Source: CAWBJO01 sp963789175
GTDB taxonomy: Bacteria; Pseudomonadota; Alphaproteobacteria; Rhizobiales; Aestuariivirgaceae
NCBI GenBank assembly: GCA_963789175.1
Contig: CAWBJO010000006.1
Span: 62,001 to 126,000, forward strand
Length of the DNA: 64,000 bases
Direction: 5' to 3'
Under the pieces are notes generated by a model. The model made no database searches, was not told the DNA's origin, and worked only from the letters and a program-made list of their open reading frames with translations. Below are positions 45,745-54,087 of this stretch, one piece after another. Within the stretch, counting starts at the first letter, position 1. Each line of letters opens with the position of its first letter. The translations under genes and the position numbers were made by a program.

Positions 45745-47175
45745 ATGATCAATCGGCGGAGCTTCACGCTCGGAACCCTTTCTAGCCTTGCCTGCGGGGC
45801 GGCGCCGTTCCTACCGCCCCCGGCAACGCCGGTCAGCGCCGGCACGACTCCCTATGCCGTCTCGCTCCATGCGGCGCCACGGCGGGCCGAGCTGCTCGGC
45901 GACGCCGGACCGCCATCCGAAGTGTGGACGTACTCAGAAAAGTTGCTGGACATCGTCCGCGTGAAGCAGGGGATGCCGGTGCGCGCGACGCTGCGCAACG
46001 ATCTCTTCCAACACACCACCATCCACTGGCACGGCATTCGCGTGCCCAACGCCATGGACGGAGTCCAGTACATCACCCAGGCGCCGGTCCAGCCGGGCGA
46101 AACCTTCACCTACGATTTCACTCCGCCCGACACGGGGACATTCTTTTTTCATCCACATTGCAATGAATCCGGCCAGTCGGGACGGGGGCTTCTCGGCGTC
46201 ATGATCGTCGAGGGCGACGAGGCCGAACTGCCGGACGACGAGGTCATTCTCATCGCAAAGGACTGGCGCCTCGCCACCGACGGCACCTACCTGCCGTTCG
46301 TTGCGCAGGATTCGGCCGGCAAGGCCGGTACCTTCGGCACCGTTAGAACGGTCAACAGCCGGAGCGTCGTGCGGCAAAGTGTGCCGGCGCAAGGTGATGT
46401 CCGCGTGCGGATCCTAAATCTCGACTCGACGCGGATCATGGAGGTCGGCGTCGAAGGCGGTCCGGCGGCGATCATCGCGACCGACGGCAATTCCCTCCCG
46501 CCGGTGCCGCTCGACACCTGGCGCCTGGGACCGGCGATGCGGCTCGACCTCGTCGTGCGGACGCCGCGGGCCGGAGAACGCCTGCGCATCGTCGACTATT
46601 TCGCGAAGGAACCGCACGTTCTGGCCGAACTCGAAGCCGAGGGTCCGGCGCGCAGGTACAAGCCGTTCGTTGCCGCACCGCTCATCCAAGGCGCAATTCC
46701 CGAGCCGGACGTCGCGTCTGCGGAACGTCAGCTCTACACGTTCGGACCAGCGTCGGAAGCACTGGCGGAACTGAGCGCCGGCTTCGACATGGACGATCCG
46801 TTGCGCGATGCCATTCTCGATTCGCTGTGCGTCGGGTCGCGCGCCTTCTGGGCCATCAACAAGCAGGCCTGGCCCACGGGCGACGTTCGCCGGATCCCGC
46901 CGCCTCTGGCAAGGCTCACGGACGGGAACCACTATGTCTTCACGCTGCAGAACGTGACGCCGCATGCCCATCCGATCCACCTTCATGGGCATACGTTCAA
47001 GGTGCTATCGTCGTCGCGCCGCCGCGTCCAGCCGCACTACGCCGATACGGTGCTGCTGGCGCCGAAGGAACGACTGGACATCGCCTTCGTGGCGCGGCAT
47101 GGCAGGTGGATGTTCCACTGTCATATCCTCGACCATCAGGAAACCGGAATGATGGGGTATTTCGACATCACATGA
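45745..47175 (+). CDS. Periplasmic multicopper oxidase
   Basis: 476 residues. Tat-like leader MINRRSFTLGTLSSLACG suggests export as a folded enzyme. All four copper motifs are visible: HWHG (His94, His96), HPH (His136, His138), HPIHLHGH, and HCHILDHQETGMM, giving T1 and trinuclear sites. Cupredoxin domains 1-3 fit a laccase/ferroxidase-type enzyme of normal length. Sandwiched between two imelysin-type genes, it plausibly oxidises Fe(II) or Cu(I) in the periplasm, but the substrate is not shown. The stop overlaps the next start. In comparable loci a di-heme oxidase occupies this place. Confidence 0.92.
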   Translation: MINRRSFTLGTLSSLACGAAPFLPPPATPVSAGTTPYAVSLHAAPRRAELLGDAGPPSEVWTYSEKLLDIVRVKQGMPVRATLRNDLFQHTTIHWHGIRVPNAMDGVQYITQAPVQPGETFTYDFTPPDTGTFFFHPHCNESGQSGRGLLGVMIVEGDEAELPDDEVILIAKDWRLATDGTYLPFVAQDSAGKAGTFGTVRTVNSRSVVRQSVPAQGDVRVRILNLDSTRIMEVGVEGGPAAIIATDGNSLPPVPLDTWRLGPAMRLDLVVRTPRAGERLRIVDYFAKEPHVLAELEAEGPARRYKPFVAAPLIQGAIPEPDVASAERQLYTFGPASEALAELSAGFDMDDPLRDAILDSLCVGSRAFWAINKQAWPTGDVRRIPPPLARLTDGNHYVFTLQNVTPHAHPIHLHGHTFKVLSSSRRRVQPHYADTVLLAPKERLDIAFVARHGRWMFHCHILDHQETGMMGYFDIT

Positions 47176-48221
47176 TGCTGGCTCGCGGTATCGTTCACGC
47201 AGCCGGCCATGCATGTGCCCTCGTCCTCATGCTTTCGCCGGTGTGCGCAGCCGGGGCGCCGGAAACGGAGGCCGTGGCCAAGCGCGTGATCGAAGATTTC
47301 GTCGTTCCGAAATACGGCGACCTGCGCACAGCGGCCAAGATGCAAGCCGACCGCTGGAAAGAATTCTGCTCCTCGCCCACCAAGGCCGGCATCGACGAGC
47401 TTCGGAAGGCGTACCTCGGCGCGGCCGACGCGTGGTCGGCCATCGAGTTTCTATCCTATGGGCCGTCGGGAACGAGCTTCCGCGCGGAGCGTCTCTCATT
47501 TTGGCCGGATCGACAGAACGCAACATCGAAGGGGTTGGCCGGCCTTTTGAAGGGGCAGGACGAGGAGGGACTGCTGCCCGGCGAAATCGCGGGAGCAAGT
47601 GCGGCCGCGCAAGGCCTGCCGGCGCTCGAGCGCCTGCTCTACGAGAGCGATCCGAGCAAGCTTTCAGGCGATACTCCGGAGGCGCGGCGCCGGTGCGCAG
47701 TCGGTCGAGCCATCGCCGCGAACGTGTCGACGATTGCGGGCGACGTCGCTTCGGAGTGGACGAGCGTGGCCGGGCACGCAGCCGCGCCGGAAGCGGCAAC
47801 CGAATTCGTGACGCGCACGGTGACCGACCTCCTCGCCGGCCTCGAACGCGTCGGCGACCTCAAGATCAAGCGCGTGGTGGGCAGCAGCCCGGATTCGGTT
47901 CGGCCCCAGGTGGCGGAAGGCTGGCGAAGCGGCCGGAGCCTGCACGCCCTGGCCATCAACCTCCGCTCGGCGGAGACCGTGGCGAGCCTGCTTCTCAAAG
48001 ACCGGTCGCAATCGTCTCCAGCGGTCGCGCAGATCGGCAAAGCGCGGACTTTGGCCGAGCATCTCGATACCGACCTTGCCGGAAAGGCCGCCGCACCGGC
48101 GACGAGGGGCGATGTCCTAAAGCTTCTCGACGCCGTCACGCTTGCCCGACGCCAGGCGACCGAAGAGATTCCGGCAGCGCTCGGCATTGCCGTGGGGTTC
48201 AACAGCTCCGATGGTGATTGA
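47172..48221 (+). CDS. Imelysin-like protein, degenerate metal motif
   Basis: 349 residues from ATG 47172, overlapping the oxidase stop. Signal peptide GIVHAAGHACALVLMLSPVCAAGA. The first bundle has AWSAIEFLSYGPSG and FWPDRQNATSKGL, typical of the insulin-cleaving-protease-like imelysin subgroup. In the second bundle the GxHxxE position reads GLPALERLLYE, so the His is missing, as is common in the second imelysin of such clusters. It is therefore likely a partner or divergent binding protein. The C-terminal part is helical. Coupled to DUF1513 downstream. Confidence 0.85.
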   Translation: MMLARGIVHAAGHACALVLMLSPVCAAGAPETEAVAKRVIEDFVVPKYGDLRTAAKMQADRWKEFCSSPTKAGIDELRKAYLGAADAWSAIEFLSYGPSGTSFRAERLSFWPDRQNATSKGLAGLLKGQDEEGLLPGEIAGASAAAQGLPALERLLYESDPSKLSGDTPEARRRCAVGRAIAANVSTIAGDVASEWTSVAGHAAAPEAATEFVTRTVTDLLAGLERVGDLKIKRVVGSSPDSVRPQVAEGWRSGRSLHALAINLRSAETVASLLLKDRSQSSPAVAQIGKARTLAEHLDTDLAGKAAAPATRGDVLKLLDAVTLARRQATEEIPAALGIAVGFNSSDGD

Positions 48222-49308
48222 TCGTCGACAAATCGTCCTTTGCCTGGCCGGGGCCATTGCCGCAGGCCCTGCGTGGGCGCTGGCGCGAAGCCTGCGCTAC
48301 GTTTCCTGTCGTACCGACATGACCGGAGGGGCATCGGCGGCGTTCTTCGATGCAGACGGCCGCGAGCTCTTCTCGACGATCTTGCCGTCGCGCGGCCACG
48401 ACATCGCCCGACGGCCCACGAAGCCCGAGGCGTGCATCTTCGCGCGGCGGCCCGGCAACTGGGCGATCATCGTCGACACCGATACGGGCCTCGTCCGCCG
48501 CACGTTGATCTGCGAGCCCGGGCGCTATTTCTACGGTCACGGAGTCTACTCGTTGAACGGCCAGCTGCTGTTTGCCACCGAGAACGTCAACGGGCAGGCG
48601 GAAGGCCGGATCGGCCTTTACGATGCGACCAATGACTATCGGCGCATCGGAGAGATTTCCTCGCATGGAATCGGACCGCACGACATCTCGCTTTCTACCG
48701 ATGGGCGGACACTCATTATCGCGAACGGAGGGATCGTCACCGATCCTGCGACCGGGCGTGACAACATCGATCCGGACGGGATGAAGCCGTCGCTTGCCTT
48801 CGTCGACTGGAATGAAGGCGAGGCGACAGCCGCGCTCGCGCTTCCATCCGATCTCAGGAAGCTCAGCATCCGCCATTTGGCAGCATCACGAAGCGGGCAG
48901 GTCGCGTTCGGCTGCCAATATGAGGGCAACCTCGAAGAGATGCCCCTGTTGCTGGGTCTCGCCGACGCCGCGGGAAACATCCGCATGCTCTCCATGCCCG
49001 AGGCCGACCTGGCGGGCATGCAAAACTACATCGGCTCCGTTTCCATGGACGCGGGAGAGGAGTTCATCGCGGCGACGAGCCCGCGTGGCGGCCGCACCGC
49101 ATTCTGGAATGCGAAGACGGGAGGATTCATCGGCAGCCGGCCCACGCAAGGCGCGTGCGGCGCTGCGCCTACCGCTCGCGATGCCGAGTTTCTCGTCTCA
49201 TCCGGCAGCGGCGGCATCCAGCTGCTCGACGTCTCGACCGGCCCGCACGGGCGGGCGTTCCTGCAAGCGTCGGTGTGGGACAATCACATGCGGCGCGTCG
49301 ACGGCTAG
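48211..49308 (+). CDS. DUF1513 beta-propeller-like periplasmic protein
   Basis: 365 residues. Starts MVIDRRQIVLCLAGAIAAGP, a Tat/Sec-like leader with RR. The body has repeats of the DUF1513 type, such as RGHDIARRP, YFYGHGVYSLNGQLLFATEN, IGPHDISLSTDGRTLIIANGG and HLAASRSGQVAFGCQYEG, compatible with a seven-bladed propeller. DUF1513 genes are usual last members of imelysin clusters; their molecular role is unknown. The start overlaps the previous gene by 11 bases. It meets the DUF1330 gene tail to tail. Confidence 0.88.
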   Translation: MVIDRRQIVLCLAGAIAAGPAWALARSLRYVSCRTDMTGGASAAFFDADGRELFSTILPSRGHDIARRPTKPEACIFARRPGNWAIIVDTDTGLVRRTLICEPGRYFYGHGVYSLNGQLLFATENVNGQAEGRIGLYDATNDYRRIGEISSHGIGPHDISLSTDGRTLIIANGGIVTDPATGRDNIDPDGMKPSLAFVDWNEGEATAALALPSDLRKLSIRHLAASRSGQVAFGCQYEGNLEEMPLLLGLADAAGNIRMLSMPEADLAGMQNYIGSVSMDAGEEFIAATSPRGGRTAFWNAKTGGFIGSRPTQGACGAAPTARDAEFLVSSGSGGIQLLDVSTGPHGRAFLQASVWDNHMRRVDG

Positions 49309-49329
49309 TCGACTGATGCACGTTGGCCT

Positions 49330-49620
49330 TTAAATTCCTTCCAGGATGACGAGAGTCGACCTGGCATTCGAATGCCGCAGGGGCGCGACGGCGCGATACT
49401 CTTCCGACTCGATGGCCTTCTTCGCCTGCTCCCGATTTGGAAACTCGATCAGGACGAGCCGGGTGGGGCGCCAAAGGTCGCCCTCGATGATCTCGAAAGC
49501 ACCGCCGCGGGCGCGGTACTTGCCGCCGAACTTCTCGATGATCGGTCGGGCCTTGGTCTTGTATTCCTCATAGGCCTCGGGATTTTCGATCTTGGTATCG
49601 ACGACAAGAAAGGCGGTCAT
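49330..49620 (-). CDS. DUF1330 family small protein
   Basis: 96 residues, ferredoxin-like dimeric alpha-beta barrel fold. Signatures: MTAFLVVDTKIENPEAYEEY and RLVLIEFPNREQAKKAIESEEY. Function is unknown. ATG 49620 is chosen because GAGG is about seven bases upstream; an ATG 12 bases earlier is possible. It lies 67 bases downstream of the PhoX-leader remnant on the same strand and is convergent with DUF1513. Confidence 0.85.
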   Translation of the reverse strand: MTAFLVVDTKIENPEAYEEYKTKARPIIEKFGGKYRARGGAFEIIEGDLWRPTRLVLIEFPNREQAKKAIESEEYRAVAPLRHSNARSTLVILEGI

Positions 49621-49687
49621 GACGGTCCTCACCGGTTCGATGAGGACTGTCTATACGCAAATCGGCTCCGGCCCGGCAAGTGCCGCG

Positions 49688-49909
49688 TCAGGCGATCTTG
49701 CCGGGGGACAGGCTGGTTGAAGCCGCGAGCGCCTTTCGGCCGAGCGTCGTGGCAATCGCCGTGACCGGAAGCGCACCGACCATCAGCTCGCGGCGGGTGA
49801 ACCGGGCCGCGATGATCTCGCCCATGGTCGCGTTGTCAGTCGGGTTGCAGCCGACGTCGCCGGAGTTCTCGAGCTCGCTCGGCCGCATGGGTGTGGTGAC
49901 CTCTGCCAT
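49688..49909 (-). pseudogene. Truncated PhoX-type (DUF839) N-terminus
   Basis: 73 residues. The start MAEVTTPMRPSELENSGD and NPTDNATMGEIIAARFTRRELMVGALP resemble the conserved head of PhoX alkaline phosphatases, where an NPS...F..V...R.SRR Tat motif precedes the catalytic propeller. Here the frame stops right after the leader (LAASTSLSPGKIA) and no PhoX body follows, only DUF1330. GGA lies six bases before ATG 49909, so it may still be translated as a short Tat-leader peptide. The family assignment rests on the leader alone. Confidence 0.5.
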
Positions 49910-49976
49910 GAATGTCCTTCCTTTCGCCAGTCGCCGGTGCCCACTGCCCGGCGAAACCGAGAAGCGTTCTAAAACG

Positions 49977-50849
49977 CTATTGTGACACTGCCGCAACGAG
50001 GAGGGACAGGGCGGTGGCGTCATCGCCCGGTTTCAGCCGCGGAAAACGGCGGCAATCGATGTCGTCCCGCTCGATGGCGCGGATCTCCGCCATGACCTGC
50101 TTCAACCCATCCTCCGAGGCGCCGCGGCGGAGCAGGTCGTGGTCCGAATAGAGGCCGTAGTGATCGACGGCGCGATAGAACCCGTCGGTGCACAGGAGGA
50201 AGCGGGCCGCCGTTGGAAGCTCGCAAGTTTCGGCAAAGTCGACGCAGGCGGGATTGCATTCGAGAATGCCGTAGCCGCCTGACGTGTTGCGCCGCGCCCT
50301 ACCGGAGAGGAGCTTGGCGTGGAAGGATTTCAGAAGCTCCGACGTCTCAGACATGCCTTCATTCCGGCGGGAGTTGGCTTCGATGGCGAGCTCGCGGTCG
50401 AATCCGGCCTCGGGGACGATGCGGAAAAGTGGCCCGGCCGGATCGTCGCTGCCCGCAATCAGACAGGAATCACCGAGGCGCAAGGCGCTCCATCGGTCGC
50501 GGTAGCGCTTGACGATCAGAAGGCAGGCGGCCGGCGGGTCGTAGTCTTCCGGCAGGGTCGAACGGGTCGCCAACACGGCATATTCGCGGCTCAGCCGCTC
50601 AACCAGGGCCGAACAGATATCGGCGAGCGAGTCTTCGCGCGAGGCGAGATCGCGCAGATGGTCGCCGGTTCGGCTGACGAGCCAATGGGCGTCGGTGGTG
50701 CCGGAGACATGATTGCGAAGGTTGATGCCGGTCACGCCGTCGAGCACCCAGGCGGCGCGAACGTCGTCTGCAGTGCCGACGATACCCCAGCCGTCCTCGT
50801 TGATCGGCCCGGTGCCTTCGCTGACCGCACCTGTCAGACGCGAACGCAT
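49977..50849 (-). CDS. PP2C-like Ser/Thr protein phosphatase
   Basis: 290 residues. PP2C fold motifs in order: INEDGWG, WVLDGVTGI, RLGDSCLIAG, LLCTDGFYRAVD and GDDATALSLLV, which supply the metal-binding Asp residues. Soluble, without membrane or sensor domain. It starts 1 base after the stop of the Gfo/Idh dehydrogenase gene, so it is part of the amino-sugar operon. Phosphatases of this type usually act on phosphoproteins; a substrate inside this operon is speculative. Confidence 0.88.
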   Translation of the reverse strand: MRSRLTGAVSEGTGPINEDGWGIVGTADDVRAAWVLDGVTGINLRNHVSGTTDAHWLVSRTGDHLRDLASREDSLADICSALVERLSREYAVLATRSTLPEDYDPPAACLLIVKRYRDRWSALRLGDSCLIAGSDDPAGPLFRIVPEAGFDRELAIEANSRRNEGMSETSELLKSFHAKLLSGRARRNTSGGYGILECNPACVDFAETCELPTAARFLLCTDGFYRAVDHYGLYSDHDLLRRGASEDGLKQVMAEIRAIERDDIDCRRFPRLKPGDDATALSLLVAAVSQ

Positions 50850-50850
50850 C

Positions 50851-51915
50851 TCAAAGGTCTACCACGCGGCCGGTTCGCACGCTCTCGTCGGCGGCAAGCA
50901 CGATGCGCAGGGAATTGATCGCGTCCGCGACATGGGCCGTCATGTCTCGATCGTTGACGATGGCATCGAGGAACACCTGCTGCTCGCGATTGCAAAGGTC
51001 CTGATGATCGGGCTCGTCCGTCATCCGGATCACCTCGTCGGGCCGGGCGAACCGGCCGTCGGCGGTCAACTCCGCGCGGTGCAGGCGGAGCGCATTGGTC
51101 CGGGTGTGACTGTCGATGTCGGCGGAGGCCGTCTTCGCTTCGTCCATCACGATGGAAACGCTGCCTTTCGGCCCGATGATGTCCTTCACGAAGAACGCAA
51201 CCTCGCTCATCATCGGTCCCCAGCCCGCCTCGTACCAGCCGACCGAACCGTCGTCGAAAGTCACGTGCAAGTGGCCGTAGTTGTACATGCCCTGATGTAC
51301 CTCGTCGGTGAGCCGGACACCAATGGCATGCACTCGCAGCGGCTTGGCGCGGGTGACCTGGCACATGACGTCGACATAGTGGACGCCGCAGTCGACGATG
51401 GGGGAGATCGAGTCCATCAGATGCTTGTGGACGGACCATTGGGCGCCGGAGGATTGCTGGTTCAGGTTCATCCGCATGACCAGCGGACGGCCGAGGGTGG
51501 CCGCGACCTCCACGAACTTCATCCAGGAGGGATGAACCCGGAGAATGTAGCCGATCACCAGCTTGCGTCCGGATGCGGCGGCAAGATCGGCGATCTCGGT
51601 TGCTTCCGCCACGGTTTCGGCGAGCGGCTTCTCGATGAAGACGTGGCACCCCGCCCTCAGCGCGCGCTTTGCATAGTCGGCGTGCGTGTCGGGCCAGGTG
51701 TTGATGGAGACGGCGTCGGGCCGAGTTTCGCGCAGAGCGTCGATGTAGTCGGCGAACGCCGGAACGCCTGGGAATTCCCGGCGCAAGTCGTCGCGTTCCG
51801 CGATGCCACGGCTGCACAGGCCGACGATCTCAAAGCCTTCGAGGTCCCTATAGGCCCGGGCATGGGACAGGCCCATGTTCCCCAGGCCGACCACCAGGAC
51901 TCGGACCTTGCTCAT
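50851..51915 (-). CDS. Gfo/Idh/MocA-family NAD(P)-dependent sugar dehydrogenase
   Basis: 354 residues. N-terminal Rossmann fold with VVGLGNMGLSHARAY, the EKP motif in HVFIEKPLAETVAEA, and a C-terminal alpha/beta domain with active-site His/Asp candidates in IVDCGVHYVDVM. It oxidises or epimerises a sugar, most likely the imported amino sugar or a derivative. The start overlaps the nagA stop by four bases. Confidence 0.9.
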   Translation of the reverse strand: MSKVRVLVVGLGNMGLSHARAYRDLEGFEIVGLCSRGIAERDDLRREFPGVPAFADYIDALRETRPDAVSINTWPDTHADYAKRALRAGCHVFIEKPLAETVAEATEIADLAAASGRKLVIGYILRVHPSWMKFVEVAATLGRPLVMRMNLNQQSSGAQWSVHKHLMDSISPIVDCGVHYVDVMCQVTRAKPLRVHAIGVRLTDEVHQGMYNYGHLHVTFDDGSVGWYEAGWGPMMSEVAFFVKDIIGPKGSVSIVMDEAKTASADIDSHTRTNALRLHRAELTADGRFARPDEVIRMTDEPDHQDLCNREQQVFLDAIVNDRDMTAHVADAINSLRIVLAADESVRTGRVVDL

Positions 51916-53045
51916 TTACCCTCGACCCAAGTTGCGAGCACCTCCAACTCATCGCTCAAATGAACCAAGCTCGCAAGGTGTCCGGGCGCCAGGCGGCCGA
52001 GGCGATCAGCGAGATGCAGGGCCGTCGCGGGATTGAGCGACGCCATGCGAAGCGCATCGGCGAGAGAAACGCCCAGTTTCTGCACGCAGTAGCGCACCGC
52101 TGCATCCATGGTCAGGTTCGAGCCGGCAAGAGTGCCGTTTTCAAGCTCGAGCCGGCCGGCGCGAACCGTCACGAGCCGGCCCTGGAGGTGGAACCGATCG
52201 GGCCCGCCGGCCGCGGTCGGCATGGCATCGGTGATCAGGATGAGCCGGTCGGCACTCTTTGCGGCGAGGGCGACCTTCAGCGCGTCGTCGTGGACGTGGT
52301 GCCCATCGACGATGAGGCTGCAGTAGCAGTTCGGATCCGCGAGGGCGGCGCCCACCATGCCCGGAGCGCGCGATTCGAGCTGGCTCATTGCATTGAACAG
52401 ATGGGTGATGGCCGTGGCACCGGATCCGATCGCCTCGGCGGCCTGTTCAGCCTTCGCATCGGAATGGCCGAGGCTCACGACGATCCCGGCGTCGGCCAAC
52501 CTGCGAACGTCTCGCGGCGCGACGACGTTCGGCGCCACGGTCAGCAACAGCGTGCCGCAATCCGCCGCTGCGAGGGCGGAAATGTCCGCTTCGCCGAGAG
52601 CCCGGATATGGTGCTCGTCATGGGCTCCCTTGCGGCGGGGATCGATGAAGGGGCCTTCCATGTGGATACCCAGAACGGCGCGGGCACCGTTGCGGCGCGC
52701 CGTCCGCACCGCATCGACAGCACGAGACATGATATCCGGCGCATCGGTGATGACGGTCGGCAACAGGCCGACGGTACCGTGGCGGCGGTGCGCGGCGGCA
52801 AGGCCGAGCACGCCTCTTTCACTTGGATCCTCATTGAGGAGGTATCCGCCACCGCCATTGACCTGCACGTCGATAAAACCCGGGGCCAGGAGACCCCCGT
52901 CGAGCAGGCGGCGCTCCACGTCCGATGGGACCCTTCGCTCGTCGACCAGGGCCGCGATCCGCCCGCCTTCGATGATCACGGCCGTCGCGTCACGGAAATC
53001 GTCGCCGTCGAAGATCCTGGCGCCAAGAAGTGCGACCCGTTTCAC
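51912..53045 (-). CDS. nagA: N-acetylglucosamine-6-phosphate deacetylase
   Basis: 377 residues. Amidohydrolase fold: GFIDVQVNGGGG, metal-binding GIHMEGPFIDPRRKGAHD (Glu), SLGHSDA (His), THLFNAMSQ (His), HHVHDDAL and catalytic Asp in LITDAMPTAAGG. It makes glucosamine-6-phosphate and acetate. Neighbours are a kinase upstream (34 bases) and the dehydrogenase downstream. No nagB deaminase is in the window. Confidence 0.93.
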   Translation of the reverse strand: MKRVALLGARIFDGDDFRDATAVIIEGGRIAALVDERRVPSDVERRLLDGGLLAPGFIDVQVNGGGGYLLNEDPSERGVLGLAAAHRRHGTVGLLPTVITDAPDIMSRAVDAVRTARRNGARAVLGIHMEGPFIDPRRKGAHDEHHIRALGEADISALAAADCGTLLLTVAPNVVAPRDVRRLADAGIVVSLGHSDAKAEQAAEAIGSGATAITHLFNAMSQLESRAPGMVGAALADPNCYCSLIVDGHHVHDDALKVALAAKSADRLILITDAMPTAAGGPDRFHLQGRLVTVRAGRLELENGTLAGSNLTMDAAVRYCVQKLGVSLADALRMASLNPATALHLADRLGRLAPGHLASLVHLSDELEVLATWVEGK

Positions 53046-53079
53046 AGGATTGTCCGGGAGCTGCGATCCATTCGCGACC

Positions 53080-53961
53080 CTACCACACCGCCGGCAGACC
53101 CGCTTCGGCGCGGGCCATCATGATCGCTCCGTCGACGGCATCCGCAACGGGGGCGACGAGAGCCGCCCTGACATCGGCGTCGAGGTAGGGCGGGTAGACC
53201 CCCGACAGGCCGCCGAGCAGACACAGCCGGCCGGCACCACGGGCCAGAAGGGCACGACCCAGGTTCGAAATCGCCGCAGCGCCCTCGATGACGATCGTCA
53301 TGCCGTGGACGTCAGCCCGGGCCGCGGCCTCGAAGACGAGCGGCGCTAGGCTCGCATAGTCGTTGGGAGCGGCCTCGCTCGACCATTGGGAGAGGTGCAG
53401 GCGGTCCCGTCCGACCGTGGCGAGGACCGATTCGACGATGGCGGTCGGCTGGAGCAGACCGTCGATCGCCAAGGCGGCGCGCCGAACGGCGTGGTGGCCG
53501 AGCCACGCTCCCGACCCATGATCGCCAAGCGCGAAGCCCCAGCCGCCCACCATGTGGCGTTTCGCGTCGACGCGGGCAAACCCGACGGAGCCTGTACCCG
53601 CGATGACGATACCGCCGCTCCCGCCTGCGAAAGCACCGAAGCACGCTGCATAGGCATCATTGTCGGCAACCACCGAGGAGAACGGGAAGTCGGTTCGACC
53701 AACGCTTTCGGCGGCGACGGAGGTGATGAGACCCGCAACTCCGAGCCCGGCGTGCAGGTGCTCGACCGGCACGCCGGCCGACGCGGCCGCTTCGCGTGCC
53801 GTAGCGACAATCGTCGCCAGTCCACCGCGCAGATCCTGATAGATGTTCGACGGGCCGCCTTCGGCCGTTCCGAGAATCTTGCCGGCGCGGTCACGGATGC
53901 GCGAGCGACATCGGCTGCCGCCTGCGTCGATACCAAGGAAGAACGCCGCCCCGTCATTCAT
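53080..53961 (-). CDS. BadF/BadG/N-acetylglucosamine kinase family protein
   Basis: 293 residues from ATG 53961. ASKHA-fold ATPase: phosphate-1 motif FFLGIDAGGSRCRSRIRD, GGIVIAGTGSVGFARV and GGWGFALGDHGSGAWLG. It most likely phosphorylates N-acetylglucosamine (or MurNAc) brought in by the ABC importer, feeding NagA and MurQ. First gene of a minus-strand operon kinase-nagA-dehydrogenase-PP2C. A TTG 36 bases upstream is in frame but lies within the palindrome, so the ATG is preferred. Confidence 0.87.
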   Translation of the reverse strand: MNDGAAFFLGIDAGGSRCRSRIRDRAGKILGTAEGGPSNIYQDLRGGLATIVATAREAAASAGVPVEHLHAGLGVAGLITSVAAESVGRTDFPFSSVVADNDAYAACFGAFAGGSGGIVIAGTGSVGFARVDAKRHMVGGWGFALGDHGSGAWLGHHAVRRAALAIDGLLQPTAIVESVLATVGRDRLHLSQWSSEAAPNDYASLAPLVFEAAARADVHGMTIVIEGAAAISNLGRALLARGAGRLCLLGGLSGVYPPYLDADVRAALVAPVADAVDGAIMMARAEAGLPAVW

Positions 53962-53982
53962 CGCCCGCGGATCATAAGCAAA

Positions 53983-53997
53983 TTGATTTCGAATCAA
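53983..53997. promoter_or_regulatory. Palindrome in the divergent kinase/murQ gap
   Basis: TTGATT-TCG-AATCAA, perfect 6 bp arms, 22 bases before the kinase start. A likely operator for a sugar-responsive repressor not encoded in the window. Confidence 0.45.
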
Positions 53998-54040
53998 CAG
54001 TGCAAGCCGGTTCGCTCAGTGGTGAATTCCCAGTTTGGCT

Positions 54041-54070
54041 TTGGACGCGACAAGGCCGATCTGCTAATGT
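54041..54070 (+). promoter_or_regulatory. Candidate promoter of murQ and the ABC importer
   Basis: TTGGAC (54041-54046), 18 bp spacer, TAATGT (54065-54070), 18 bases before the murQ ATG. Confidence 0.4.
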
Positions 54071-54087
54071 CGAACGAGGAGTGAGGC

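Noticed and set aside
46827..47171. N-terminal extension of the second imelysin-like protein
   Set aside because: It lies inside the oxidase gene out of frame; a signal peptide begins at 47172.
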